A stretch of 64,000 nt of DNA from CAYTXJ01 sp965613025 (GCA_965613025.1 CBFDUE010000005.1:14581-78580); one strand, 5' to 3'; shown: positions 25,957 to 34,271, numbered from the stretch's first letter. The notes: generated from the sequence alone by a model not told the origin. Numbers and translations: made by a program.

Positions 25957-28275
25957 TTATCTTTCCCCCTCTCTTCTTTCCAATGCCCTAAGCACCTTTT
26001 CTGCTGTGATAGGTGATGTAAATATTCTTGCACCACATGCATCTGCTATGGCATTGGAAATAGCAGGAAGTGGCCCATTCATTGCTATCTCACCTGATCC
26101 TTTAAGGCCAAATGGCCCTGTATCTTCACTCAGTTCAATGGCAATGGATTCCATATCTGGTATATCTCTTGCTCCAGGGATGATATAGGTTGTAAGATCG
26201 TCTGTCTTGATCCTGCCCTGTTCCACTGAAAAATCTTCATAGAGTGCATATCCAATTCCCTGAGCAATCCCACCATGCATCTGTTGTTCAAAGAGTTGGG
26301 GATTCAGTATCTTTCCACAATCGCTTATTGTAAGATATCTCTTTACTTCCACTTCTCCAGTGAGTCTATCAATTTCCACATAGGCAAGATGAACACCATA
26401 GGAAAATATCAGATGTGGAATACCGTGCAAGGACAACCTTTCATCTTCAATGACCTTTTCCTCACATACAGGCGCCTTAAATAGATACCTCTCAGTTCTT
26501 TCATCTTCTTCCATAAGAATTGAGATATCTCTTAGACTTACCTCTTTTCCCCTATCCCTATCCCTGATCTTTCCAGGTAATATCTCTATTGCCTCTATAT
26601 CTTGAGACTTAAGCATATCTAAGGCTCTACGTAAGATCTTCTCTTTAAGTTTCAGGGTTGCCCTGATCAATGCATTTCCATAGGTGTAGGTGGTCCTACT
26701 TGCAGAGGAAGAGCCAGATGGAAGACATCTCTTTGTGTCAGGGAGCACAAGCTCCATCTGTTTAGGGGTCTGATTTAGTATGGAACCTGCAATCTGAAGA
26801 TATGTGCTTGCATTACCTTGTCCCATATCCACAACCCCAGCATATACCCTGATCTTCCCATCATCTGTAAGCTCAATCTTTGCCTCAGCAGAATCAGGTA
26901 TTACAGGCCCATAACCCATCGCATGGAAGACACTTGAAACACCTATCCCCCTCAATTTAAATCTCCCTACCTCTGACTTCCATCTCTTCCTTTCCTTCCA
27001 CCATGGATGGTTTTTTAAGCTTTCAAGGCATTCCCTAAGACCAGTTGAAGTTGTAAGTTTCATTCCCACAGGGTTCTCGTCCCCCTCTATAAGGGCATTC
27101 TTAAGCCTTATCTCCAATGGGCATATCCCCAATCTATCTGCCATCATATCAACTACCTGTTCCATTGCACCCATCACCTGAGGAACACCAAACCCTCTGA
27201 AGGCTCCCCCCACTGGGCTGTTTGTATATACAGCCCATGCCCTTAGATGGGTATGGGGGATCCTATAGGGTCCTCCTGAATGCTCCAGTCCCAGTGCCAT
27301 TACAGCCCCTCCAAGATGATCATAGGGGCCTGTATCATAGTAGATATCCACATTCAGGGCATGAAATGCGCCATCTGACTTTGCACCTAATCTATAATGC
27401 AATTTTGCTGGATGCCTCTTTACCCCTGAAATGATGCTCTCTTCTCTGTCCCACCACATCTTTATGGGTCTATTGGGGCAATTTATGGCCGCAAGCCCCA
27501 AGAGGCATTGAACAGTGATTCCGTCCTTACCACCAAATGCCCCTCCGCAATAGGGTGCAATGATTCGCACCCTATCCAGTTTTATTCCCAATGCCTCTGC
27601 CACTTCAAATCTGTCTCTAAATGGGCTCTGGGTGGAGGCAACTATTTCAAGTATCTGACTATCCTCATGATAGATTGCAAAGCCACATTCTGTCTCTAGA
27701 TATGCATGCTCCTGATGGGCGAAGCTAAAGTTAGCTTCCACTATCTCATCACAATCTCTAAATGCATCCTCTCCCCTCCCTTTCCTTATCTCCCCTTTAA
27801 GTAGGATATTTCCATCTGGATTATCTTCATGAATTAGCGGTGCACCCTGCTTTAGTGCTTCCATAGGGTCAAATACAGGGGGGAAAGGATCATATCTTAC
27901 CTCAATCAGATTTATTGCCTCTTTTAAGATATCCCTTCCTTCTGCAATTATTAGAGCTATTGCATCACCAAAGTGTCTTATCTTATCCTCTACAAGAACT
28001 GGTTGATCCCTTTTGACAACCCCAACCCTATTGCTGCCTTTTATATCTTTAAAGGTAAGGATCTTTATTACCCCATTGAGTGATAGGGCCTTTGATATAT
28101 CAATATCCCTTATCTTTGCATGCGAAACACCTGCTCTCTTAACCCCAGCCCATAGCATATCCTTTGAATAATAATCTGCTGCATATCTTTCCCTTCCAGT
28201 TACCTTGGACACCGCATCGTATCTGGAGCAGGACTTCCCTATCTCATATATGAATTCAGTCTTACCCTTTTTCAT
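25957..28275 (-). CDS. Molybdenum hydroxylase large subunit (xanthine dehydrogenase family)
   Basis: 772 aa, the molybdopterin-cytosine-dinucleotide-type catalytic subunit. It starts with the a/b-hammerhead (DAVSKVTGRERYAADYYSKDMLWAGVKRA). Mo-cofactor segments include YCGGAFGGKDGITVQ, GGAFRGFGVPQVMGAMEQVVDMMA and VDMGQGNASTYLQIA. The catalytic glutamate is Glu729 in GLKGSGEIAMNGPLPA. The family hydroxylates aromatic or aldehyde carbons with water as oxygen source. The substrate is not clear: purine, nicotinate-like and aromatic acids are all possible. It is the promoter-proximal gene of a long operon that goes on to MFS, SGNH, GNAT and signalling genes. Confidence 0.93.
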   Translation of the reverse strand: MKKGKTEFIYEIGKSCSRYDAVSKVTGRERYAADYYSKDMLWAGVKRAGVSHAKIRDIDISKALSLNGVIKILTFKDIKGSNRVGVVKRDQPVLVEDKIRHFGDAIALIIAEGRDILKEAINLIEVRYDPFPPVFDPMEALKQGAPLIHEDNPDGNILLKGEIRKGRGEDAFRDCDEIVEANFSFAHQEHAYLETECGFAIYHEDSQILEIVASTQSPFRDRFEVAEALGIKLDRVRIIAPYCGGAFGGKDGITVQCLLGLAAINCPNRPIKMWWDREESIISGVKRHPAKLHYRLGAKSDGAFHALNVDIYYDTGPYDHLGGAVMALGLEHSGGPYRIPHTHLRAWAVYTNSPVGGAFRGFGVPQVMGAMEQVVDMMADRLGICPLEIRLKNALIEGDENPVGMKLTTSTGLRECLESLKNHPWWKERKRWKSEVGRFKLRGIGVSSVFHAMGYGPVIPDSAEAKIELTDDGKIRVYAGVVDMGQGNASTYLQIAGSILNQTPKQMELVLPDTKRCLPSGSSSASRTTYTYGNALIRATLKLKEKILRRALDMLKSQDIEAIEILPGKIRDRDRGKEVSLRDISILMEEDERTERYLFKAPVCEEKVIEDERLSLHGIPHLIFSYGVHLAYVEIDRLTGEVEVKRYLTISDCGKILNPQLFEQQMHGGIAQGIGYALYEDFSVEQGRIKTDDLTTYIIPGARDIPDMESIAIELSEDTGPFGLKGSGEIAMNGPLPAISNAIADACGARIFTSPITAEKVLRALERREGER

Positions 28276-28448
28276 TGTTCTTTTTGCTCCATATTTATGA
28301 ATAAGACTTAAAAAGTCTAATGTGCTAAAAAAGTCAAGCTCTTATTTTCTATACTTCTAAATCTTGCCTTTATGAAATATTTTTATAGAATCCTTAAATA
28401 GACACTATATGAAAGAAGTGATATCATATACAAAAAAAGGATAAGATT

Positions 28449-29768
28449 ATGGATGCTAAAAAGACCGAAACCATATCTTTAAAGCTCTTTTCAGATATCT
28501 CCCTTCTACCCTTAGCCACATCATTTGTGGAAAATGGCTCTAAAGTCTTTGGCCTTTCATCTAAGGATTCCTTGAGCTTAGCACTTGCCACAGAAGAGAT
28601 CTTTGCCTATCTATGTAGAGTTACTCATGTTCCCTTTAATCTGGAAATCCTGGCTCAAAAGGGTGGTTATTATGTAAAGGTGGATTTTCTACTTCCCATT
28701 GAGGATTTTAATATGCGAATCTTCAATATTGCATCATCCATTTCCTTAGAAGATGAGCAGGGGCTGGAAGAGCTTGGGCTCTTTATTGCATCCAGAAAGG
28801 TGGATCGTTTTCAGTTATCTGAGCTTTCTCCTGGTGGGATAATCCTATCTCTTATCAAGGAAAAGAGTTATCCTGAGACAGATAATTTAAGAATTCCTGA
28901 GCCTGAGGAGGCAGAAAGCTATTCCATTAAAAGACCCTCTCCTGAAGAGTTAAAATTGTTTGTGGTCATTACAGACAGTAATTATCCTAAGCTATTGATT
29001 CCCAAAAGTTTTAGATACCCAGGTAAAGTGGTGGATATGTTTTTGTCTGGTCATTATGATGCCGCCCTTGCATATGGGGAGACAGGTTCAATTGTGGGTG
29101 GTATTGTATGGCAGTGGTCTGGGCCAAAGACAGTTGAATTTTTTGGCCCTTATGTCTTTAGTAAATCGTTTTCAAAGGATATATCACGGGATCTTTTAGA
29201 TAGTTGCATATCTTCTATTGCAAAATCACCAGTGGTTGCTTTAATAAACAGGCTTCCAACTGATGAACTTCCAAAAGAGCAATTTGAACTTTTAGGAGCT
29301 CTGGATATAGTTAAAGATGATAACTCTATTGTGTCTCTTCCCACATACTTTCGCCAGATGCAAGAAGATACAGGTTCTTATGTCTGGATAGATCCGGCTA
29401 TTGAAAAGTTTTTAAGATCGGAATATGGTCGTTTGGTTCTTCCAAGAGAGATAAGGATTGTAAGAGATTTGGGTGAAGAAAAAGAAAGATATTCTGTCCT
29501 ATCAACGGATTTTGATAGGTCTTTAAATATGGTGATCTTAAGACCCATACGTTCAGGGAAAGATTCAATGGATAATATAAGAAATCATATTAATCTCTTT
29601 CAGAGGGAGTCCATCAGATCCGTGTTTTTTGAAATGGATCTTGCGCACCCCTGGCAGGTCAGCTTTACTGAAGGCCTTTTAAAAAGTAATTTTTCTCCCA
29701 AACTAATCTTACCCTATGCGGGGGATTCAGATATCTTGGTATTTCAGTGGGGTAATAGGGGGTCATGA
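28449..29768 (+). CDS. Degenerate RsbW-like domain fused to a GNAT-like domain
   Basis: 439 aa, no close family recognised. Residues 1-140 resemble an RsbW/SpoIIAB-like domain: LKLFSDISLLPLATSFVENGSKVFGLSSKDSLSLALATEEIFAYL parallels the fold of the intact kinase at 20544, ending LGLFIASRKVDRF...GGIILSLIKEK. The N-box Asn is Tyr54 (EEIFAY) and no DxG box is present, so ATP binding is probably lost. Residues ~165-439 look GNAT-like (AALAYGETGSIVGGIVWQWSG), and the C-terminus resembles that of the GNAT protein at 21320. AAGGAT precedes the ATG by about 8 bases. It is divergent from the molybdenum hydroxylase operon and overlaps the next gene by 4 bases. Confidence 0.75.
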   Translation: MDAKKTETISLKLFSDISLLPLATSFVENGSKVFGLSSKDSLSLALATEEIFAYLCRVTHVPFNLEILAQKGGYYVKVDFLLPIEDFNMRIFNIASSISLEDEQGLEELGLFIASRKVDRFQLSELSPGGIILSLIKEKSYPETDNLRIPEPEEAESYSIKRPSPEELKLFVVITDSNYPKLLIPKSFRYPGKVVDMFLSGHYDAALAYGETGSIVGGIVWQWSGPKTVEFFGPYVFSKSFSKDISRDLLDSCISSIAKSPVVALINRLPTDELPKEQFELLGALDIVKDDNSIVSLPTYFRQMQEDTGSYVWIDPAIEKFLRSEYGRLVLPREIRIVRDLGEEKERYSVLSTDFDRSLNMVILRPIRSGKDSMDNIRNHINLFQRESIRSVFFEMDLAHPWQVSFTEGLLKSNFSPKLILPYAGDSDILVFQWGNRGS

Positions 29769-30880
29769 TTTTCCCTCAGCTTGATAGGCTTGTCCCATCT
29801 CATGTAAAACGCTTTGAGGCATATATCCCCAGCAAACCAGATGATGTGCTCATGAAATTGTATGGCTGCTCTCGCCTCTTTAGACTCAATAACAATGAAA
29901 ATCCATTAGGCCCACCTCCCTCTGCACAAAAGGTGATAAAAGAGTTTCCTCCTCCTAAGGCATCTATCTATCCAAGTGGTGATGCATATCATCTGCGTTA
30001 TAGGCTTGCAGAAAAATTTGGCCTTCATCCAGATCAGATTTTGGTCGGAAATGGGGCAAATGAGGTCATTACCTTTGTGATTAAGGCATTTTGTCAGGAA
30101 GGAGATAATATCATCACTGCTGATAAGACTTTTGCAGTATATGAGTGGGTGGCTGAATTTTCTGGCTTTAAGGCCAAGTTGGTGCCATTAAAAGATTTTG
30201 GATTTGATGATGAAGGGATGCTTCAAGAGATTGATGATAGGACCAAGATAATCTTTATCTGTAATCCCAATAATCCAACTGGCAAATACTGGGATGAGGT
30301 AAAGCTTAGGAGATTTTTAGACAGGATAGGTGGAAATCAGATCGTGGTTATTGATGAGGCCTATTTTGAATTTGTAGAGAAAGAGGACTATCCCAATGGT
30401 ATATACCTTATTTCTGAATATCCTAATCTTGTAATATTTAGGACATTTTCTAAGATGTATGCCCTTGCAGGGCTAAGAATAGGTTATCTGGTGGGTTCCT
30501 TAGATGTGGTAAACATAATTCGAAAGACATGTGTTGTCTATTCAGTAAATGCACTTGCACAGTTAGCGGCAGTTGCCTGCCTTGATGATGAGGAGGAGCA
30601 TATCTTTAAGACAAGAGAGATGGTTAAAGAGGGAAAAGAATTTCTTAAAAGAGAGCTCAAAAATCTTGGTCTTACCACAGTTTCAGGTGAAGGTAATTTT
30701 ATTATGGTAAAACTTCCCATAAATGATAACCTTGCCTACAGAAGACTAATGACCCAAGGGGTTATGGTTCGCACAATGACAGGCTTTAGATTCCCTAACT
30801 GGATAAGGGTCACCATCCATAAGATGGAGGCTATGGAGGCATTTGTTGAGTCTCTTTCAAAGATTTTGAAAAATGTATAG
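29765..30880 (+). CDS. Class I/II aminotransferase, HisC/CobD-like
   Basis: 371 aa fold-type-I PLP enzyme. It shows LNNNENPLGPPPSA (substrate-binding N-terminus), YPSGDAYHLRYRLAEKFGL, GNGANEVITFVI, IFICNPNNPTG, VIDEAYFEF and the PLP lysine Lys230 in RTFSKMYALAGLRIGY. This matches histidinol-phosphate aminotransferase and its relative threonine-phosphate decarboxylase. No other his or cob gene is nearby; it is coupled (4-base overlap) to the degenerate HATPase/GNAT protein and followed by a ThiF-like gene. A role in a small specialised pathway is therefore as likely as histidine synthesis. Confidence 0.85.
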   Translation: MIFPQLDRLVPSHVKRFEAYIPSKPDDVLMKLYGCSRLFRLNNNENPLGPPPSAQKVIKEFPPPKASIYPSGDAYHLRYRLAEKFGLHPDQILVGNGANEVITFVIKAFCQEGDNIITADKTFAVYEWVAEFSGFKAKLVPLKDFGFDDEGMLQEIDDRTKIIFICNPNNPTGKYWDEVKLRRFLDRIGGNQIVVIDEAYFEFVEKEDYPNGIYLISEYPNLVIFRTFSKMYALAGLRIGYLVGSLDVVNIIRKTCVVYSVNALAQLAAVACLDDEEEHIFKTREMVKEGKEFLKRELKNLGLTTVSGEGNFIMVKLPINDNLAYRRLMTQGVMVRTMTGFRFPNWIRVTIHKMEAMEAFVESLSKILKNV

Positions 30881-30926
30881 ACTTTAATTGTGTGAGAATA
30901 GAAAAATTGATTTATGAGGTTAAGTT

Positions 30927-31733
30927 ATGAAAAAAGAAGAGCCTCTATTTAATAGAACCTTGCCTATATTGGGAGAGAGGGGTCTTTCAGTCATTTCAAA
31001 GGCGAGTATATCAATATCTGGCTTAGGAGGTGTTGGTGGAGGGACATTCCTTGCGCTTGTTAGAGCAGGGGTGAGGAGGTTCAGGCTCGCTGAGAATGGA
31101 ATTTTTGATGCTCCAGATATGAATAGACAGATGGCTGCATTTGGCTTTACCCTTGGACGCCCGAAGTTGGATGTTTATGTTGAACTTGCCAAATCCATTA
31201 ATCCAGATTTGGAACTTGAGCTTTTTCCGGAAGGGATAAGTGTTGAAAATCTGGAAAGATTTCTTGAAGGAAGCGATGTTTATGTGGGAGTAATTGATTA
31301 TGAAAAAGGAGAAGATGTCAAAAAGATGACCCCAAAGTTTTTAAAAAAGTTCCATATCCCCCTATTTACATGTGCAGTAATAGGTTTTGGGGCATTGATG
31401 ATAAATTACCATCCAGATGAGATGATGCCAGATGAATTCTGGCAATTGGCCTTTGAAAAGTCAAAAGATATACCATTTGGTCTTTTACCCCATAAGATTA
31501 GCAGATGTTTTAATAGTGAAACCATAAAACGTATTGAAAAGGCATTTAATAACAATATATCTGCTACGACAAGTATAGGTGCGTTGTGTTCAAATGTTTT
31601 ACTTGCTTCAGAAGTTCTCATATGGCTTTTAAGAGGTATGGAATATGTTAAAAGAGGACCGGTATTTGCTCCATATTTTGTTGCCCTCGATCTAATGGAC
31701 ATGTCTTTTTCAATAAAAGACATAAGGGAGTAG
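30927..31733 (+). CDS. ThiF/MoeB-like E1 adenylyltransferase without catalytic cysteine motif
   Basis: 268 aa. The nucleotide-binding motif is ISGLGGVGGGTFLALVRAG (about 30-48). The adenylation residues Asn66-Arg67 (DMNRQMAAF) and Lys80 (GRPKLDV) fit the E1 family. The protein lacks the CxxC zinc pairs and the Cys that MoeB/ThiF use for thioester chemistry, and its C-terminal half (MMPDEFWQLAFEKSKDIPFGLLPHKISRCF) is not familiar. It probably adenylates a carboxylate, perhaps on a peptide, protein or small molecule. GAGGT lies before the ATG; it follows the aminotransferase by 46 bases and probably belongs to its operon. Confidence 0.85.
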   Translation: MKKEEPLFNRTLPILGERGLSVISKASISISGLGGVGGGTFLALVRAGVRRFRLAENGIFDAPDMNRQMAAFGFTLGRPKLDVYVELAKSINPDLELELFPEGISVENLERFLEGSDVYVGVIDYEKGEDVKKMTPKFLKKFHIPLFTCAVIGFGALMINYHPDEMMPDEFWQLAFEKSKDIPFGLLPHKISRCFNSETIKRIEKAFNNNISATTSIGALCSNVLLASEVLIWLLRGMEYVKRGPVFAPYFVALDLMDMSFSIKDIRE

Positions 31734-31829
31734 AAAAAAGAATATTATAGAGGAATTCTTGCTATAGGCCAAGGTTTGCCTTAGCAGACTCAGCAGCACG
31801 AAGGGCAAGATTCCTGTCAATATCTACAA

Positions 31830-32126
31830 TCATGCTGATCTTGGCTGATCTTGGATAGTTTCAAAAAAATAATTTAGTGATATGCAGTATCCGTATCTTT
31901 CAAGGGGGCTTTCCAGCTCCTTTCTCAACACCAGGGCCAGGAAGCTTAAGAACACATGCCCTCTGATGTTTTCATCCTTCTTCAATAAGATCATACCCGC
32001 TACCATTTCTCGCATGTGCGGTCCGAACCTGAGACGAATAGACGGTGAACCTTTCCGATTTTCAACGATTTGCAGATAAAGATCCTGCCCACAAGATAGC
32101 CTGCCACTGCACCCATATACCGTTTC
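31830..32126 (-). pseudogene. IS1634/IS4-family transposase remnant with internal deletion
   Basis: The open frame of 98 codons joins two ends of a transposase. DLYLQIVENRKG resembles the N-terminus of IS1634-type enzymes, and ENIRGHVFLSFLALVLRKELE is the conserved C-terminal helix of the DDE domain. The catalytic DDE core between them is missing, and no ATG start fits. Flanking bases 31734-31829 and 32127-32139 hold no gene I can recognise and no clear terminal inverted repeat. It is a dead insertion-sequence fragment between the ThiF-like and zinc-ribbon genes. Confidence 0.7.
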
Positions 32127-32139
32127 TTATATCGCATCC

Positions 32140-32379
32140 CTATTCTCCCTTGCTAAGACCCTTTCTTCTTTGCTTTATCTTCTGAAGCCCCTGTTCAATA
32201 TCCTTTGCGCTGAATCTCTTAAGACAATTGGTGCACTGATATATCTCTTCTACTATCTTGTCATAGACCAAGTTATCAGAAAAGTTTACCCTTCTAAATC
32301 TCATGGAAAAGTTGTAAATCCTTTTAAAGTCCCTACCCTTGCATTTGTCACATTCAAAATACTCTATCATATCTTCCAT
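32140..32379 (-). CDS. Small CxxC zinc-ribbon-like protein
   Basis: 79 aa. Two cysteine pairs (ECDKCKGRDF near the N-terminus and IYQCTNCLKRF in the middle) suggest a zinc ribbon. The rest is charged and basic at the C-terminus (KIKQRRKGLSKGE). I do not recognise the family. It lies 36 bases downstream of the DUF1786 gene on the same strand and may be co-transcribed with it. Its stop abuts the transposase remnant, so its 3' end could have been altered, although the reading frame looks complete. Confidence 0.6.
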   Translation of the reverse strand: MEDMIEYFECDKCKGRDFKRIYNFSMRFRRVNFSDNLVYDKIVEEIYQCTNCLKRFSAKDIEQGLQKIKQRRKGLSKGE

Positions 32380-32415
32380 AACCCAAATCCTCCCTTTGAT
32401 CGCTACCCATCATAT

Positions 32416-33492
32416 TCATATAAGAGGTATGGGATCAAGCCCCTTTTTTCTTCTGATGGACTCTAATAATCCCACTGTGCCTGTCATCATGTTATCCCCA
32501 AGGGGGGCTCCATATTTAAAGCTAAGGGAACTCTCTTTTAAGATCTGTCTTTTTGGCCCTGTTAATAACATGATCTCCGGATTATCAATCCCAATGCCCT
32601 TCCTTACCCATGCACCATGCCCCCCTTCTGATAATACCTCCCTATGAGAGAGGGTACCGTCTAAGAGTCTATGAACTAATGTCTCTATCTTGGCTGTAGT
32701 TATATCCACTGTGTGATACTCAAAAAATCCCATAAGCTCATCCCCATCCAATGTGGCACACAGGGTATGTGAGGTTGCCACATCCATTATGAGCCTCCTT
32801 CTCTTTATGTAAGCTTCAGGGTCCACACAGGCTCCCATAATGGCTGCCATGCCGCTATCCATTACATATATCTCCTCTGCCCCAAAGTGCTCTGCACACA
32901 AAGATATGCTCTTAAGCCTGCTTAAAAAGGGAGGGATCTCTGAACGCTCATATAGTAGAGAGTGTGGATATGGGGAGTCTGAAAGTGCCCTTTTAAATAC
33001 ATGGTTTCTAAATTCAAGATGAGACATGCCATCCTTGGGGATACCGTGATCCTGGGCACAGATACCCACAATTTCAGGTGGAAGGGGGATTCCCATATAT
33101 CTAAGAAGGGCCTTTATACCTTCATGATCAATGTCTTTAAATTCAATATGCTGATATCTTTGAGATCCAATAAGATCCTCTGCCTTACTATCATCAATTA
33201 CTATCAATCCCCTGCCTTTAACCCGATCTGGATCATGATGAACTGTCTTTGATGCACTCTTAGATATAATAATCTCCCTTCCTTGCCTTACCTTTTCAAT
33301 GAGAGCGTGTGTTACTGCTCCCCCTCCCATCTCCACTCCAGTTATAAGGAGATCTTTTTGGGAATTTTTGATCTTATCTGAAATGGTAAGCACAGGTGAA
33401 GGAGATACAATTTTATAGTGGATATTCTCTTTTAGATCATACCAGAGGATATCCATTGTTCCAGCACCTATATCTATAAGAAGAAGTTTCAT
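32416..33492 (-). CDS. DUF1786-family actin-like ATPase-fold protein
   Basis: 358 aa. It starts MKLLLIDIGAGTMDILWYD, a phosphate-1 loop of the ASKHA (actin/Hsp70/sugar kinase) fold, and continues with GVEMGGGAVTHALIEKV, VGICAQDHG and IMDVATSHTLCATLDGDE as further nucleotide-fold elements. It corresponds to DUF1786, often annotated loosely in relation to pyruvate-formate-lyase activating enzyme without evidence. The substrate is unknown. The C-terminus includes LLTGPKR and GDNMMTGTVGLLESIRR. A tRNA-Thr gene lies 20 bases upstream on the same strand. Confidence 0.8.
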   Translation of the reverse strand: MKLLLIDIGAGTMDILWYDLKENIHYKIVSPSPVLTISDKIKNSQKDLLITGVEMGGGAVTHALIEKVRQGREIIISKSASKTVHHDPDRVKGRGLIVIDDSKAEDLIGSQRYQHIEFKDIDHEGIKALLRYMGIPLPPEIVGICAQDHGIPKDGMSHLEFRNHVFKRALSDSPYPHSLLYERSEIPPFLSRLKSISLCAEHFGAEEIYVMDSGMAAIMGACVDPEAYIKRRRLIMDVATSHTLCATLDGDELMGFFEYHTVDITTAKIETLVHRLLDGTLSHREVLSEGGHGAWVRKGIGIDNPEIMLLTGPKRQILKESSLSFKYGAPLGDNMMTGTVGLLESIRRKKGLDPIPLI

Positions 33493-33512
33493 GGTCTTAT
33501 ACAGAAAATAAG

Positions 33513-33585
33513 AGCCACCGCACGGATTCGAACCGTGGACATCCTCATTACGAGTGAGGCGCTCTACCAGCTGAGCTACGGTGGC
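33513..33585 (-). tRNA. tRNA-Thr (anticodon CGT)
   Basis: Minus-strand cloverleaf: acceptor GCCACCG/CGGTGGC, D arm GCTCAGCTGGTAGAGC, anticodon stem CCTCA/TGAGG with loop CTCGTAA (anticodon CGT, reading ACG) and T arm with GGTTCGAATCC. The discriminator is U at 33513 and CCA is not encoded, unlike in the tRNA-His of this window. Confidence 0.95.
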
Positions 33586-33632
33586 ATCTCTATTAGATTA
33601 ATCCATTTTAAATAAAAGATCTATCCTATTAT

Positions 33633-33784
33633 GAGAGCTTTGCATAACCCCTTCTTACACTGGGGGTTACACCTCCCTCCGGGTCGGAGACCTCTCCGGG
33701 TCGGAGACCAGACCCCCAAAAATTAACTTAAAATAACCCATAATTACAGTCTTTTCTGAGAGCTTTGAAAAATTCAAAGCTCTC
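33633..33784 (+). repeat. Dispersed element R1, copy 1 (152 bp, with internal tandem duplication)
   Basis: Bounded by perfect 10-bp inverted repeats GAGAGCTTTG (33633) and CAAAGCTCTC (ending 33784). The right end is also a 27-base hairpin, 12-bp arms around AAA (33758-33784). Compared with copy 2 it carries about 34 extra bases, made of two tandem copies of CTCCGGGTCGGAGACC. The element ends one base beyond the stop of coaD. It lies between tRNA-Thr and coaD. Confidence 0.9.
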
Positions 33785-33785
33785 A

Positions 33786-34271
33786 TTATGTATTAAATCT
33801 TTTCTTTAACATCTCATGAACTACCGATGGAACCAGTCCGCTGACATCTCCACCAAACCTTGCGGCCTCCTTTACAATTGTGGAACTTATATAGAACCAC
33901 TTATAGTCTGTCATAAGGAACACAGACTGTATCTCTCGGTTCAGCTTTCTGTTCATCAGTGCCATCTGAAATTCATATTCAAAATCAGACATAGCCCTAA
34001 GACCTTTTACAATTATATTAGTCTTTTTGCTTGCCACATAATCTACTAAAAGACCATCAAAGTGATCCACCTCCACATTTTTAAGCCCCTTTACCGCTTC
34101 TTTAATCATATATATCCTCTCTTCCAAGGTAAAGAGGGGCTGCTTTTGTGGATTCTTTAAGATAGCAACAATTACTCTGTCAAATATCTTTAGTGCCCTT
34201 TTAATAACACTAAGATGGCCATTAGTGATGGGGTCAAATGTGCCTGGATATATGGCTAATTTTTCACACAT
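33786..34271 (-). CDS. coaD: Phosphopantetheine adenylyltransferase
   Basis: Penultimate step of coenzyme A synthesis: 4'-phosphopantetheine + ATP gives dephospho-CoA. 161 aa. The nucleotidyltransferase motif YPGTFDPITNGHLSVIKRA contains the T/HxGH-type signature NGH. The second motif is WFYISSTIVKEAARFGGDVSGLVP (ISSTxVKE). I chose ATG 34271, which overlaps the rsmD stop (TAATG) with GGAGAAGG upstream. It is the last gene of the long rpsB operon. The stop codon lies next to repeat R1. Confidence 0.96.
   Translation of the reverse strand: MCEKLAIYPGTFDPITNGHLSVIKRALKIFDRVIVAILKNPQKQPLFTLEERIYMIKEAVKGLKNVEVDHFDGLLVDYVASKKTNIIVKGLRAMSDFEYEFQMALMNRKLNREIQSVFLMTDYKWFYISSTIVKEAARFGGDVSGLVPSVVHEMLKKRFNT

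Noticed and set aside
25957..28275. Calling the molybdenum hydroxylase 4-hydroxybenzoyl-CoA reductase
   Set aside because: Tempting because of the activases, but the FAD subunit lacks the extra [4Fe-4S] insertion typical of that enzyme.
29765..30880. Calling the aminotransferase hisC outright
   Set aside because: The motifs fit HisC and CobD-like decarboxylases equally, and no histidine gene is nearby.
31760..31832. Short frame encoding MIVDIDRNLALRAAESAKANLGL near the transposase remnant
   Set aside because: Only 23 residues and no recognisable family; may be a fragment of another gene but cannot be assigned.
32170..32647. Plus-strand open frames opposite the zinc-ribbon and DUF1786 genes
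   Set aside because: They have no start signals or domain similarity and are shadows of the minus-strand genes.
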